A DNA stretch of 36,114 nt from Candidatus Dojkabacteria bacterium (GTDB taxonomy: Bacteria; Patescibacteriota; Dojkabacteria; GCA-002793355), in the NCBI GenBank assembly GCA_015489595.1, contig WFZK01000006.1, forward strand, positions 1 through 36,114. The letters run 5' to 3'. Positions within the stretch are counted from its first letter, which is position 1; each line of letters opens with the position of its first letter. The position numbers and the translations under genes were made by a program. Below are positions 36,112 to 36,114 of this stretch, piece by piece. The notes under the pieces were generated by a model. It worked only from the letters and a program-made list of their open reading frames with translations, was not told where the DNA came from and made no database searches.

Positions 36112-36114
36112 GTA

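Noticed and set aside
1-36114. Insertion sequence, integrase or prophage genes
   Set aside because: No transposase, integrase or phage structural motif seen in any long ORF.

Overview
The window is AT-rich, compact and gene-dense bacterial DNA. It is probably from a Patescibacteria/CPR genome; this is an inference from DUF4012, TSP3, PEGA and DUF4143-ATPase content, short intergenic gaps and standard stop usage. Recognisable genes: partial B3/B4-domain protein, GNAT, CsaA-like tRNA-binding protein, TrmB-like regulator, 2-hydroxyacid dehydrogenase, Stealth phosphotransferase plus GT4 glycosyltransferase, CPBP protease, HAD, RodZ-like HTH membrane protein, thrombospondin type-3 repeat surface protein, two paralogous AAA/DUF4143 (PD-(D/E)XK-like) ATPases, UvrB, M16C-like peptidase, NUDIX, MurD, nucleoside deaminase, FemAB, UvrA-UvrC, PEGA protein and an SDR-DUF4012 fusion. 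Observations most worth follow-up: (1) a 1479-aa protein (21767-26206) with two tandem GHKL-like ATPase modules, each with an N-box and a GxFGEGAKxA box, plus a C-terminal HELLH metallopeptidase-like motif; (2) a TATAAT-like -10 box 5-7 nt before the start codon in 15 of about 20 transcription-unit-leading genes, which predicts pervasive leaderless transcription; (3) a dispersed family of long GC-rich hairpins with an A/T-rich centre (about AAAATYGAYTTT), several in divergent intergenic regions where they cannot be simple terminators, two of them part of a ~115-bp repeat; (4) a shared 43-bp palindromic element upstream of both DUF4143 ATPases. No tRNA, rRNA, CRISPR array or transposase was identified by eye.
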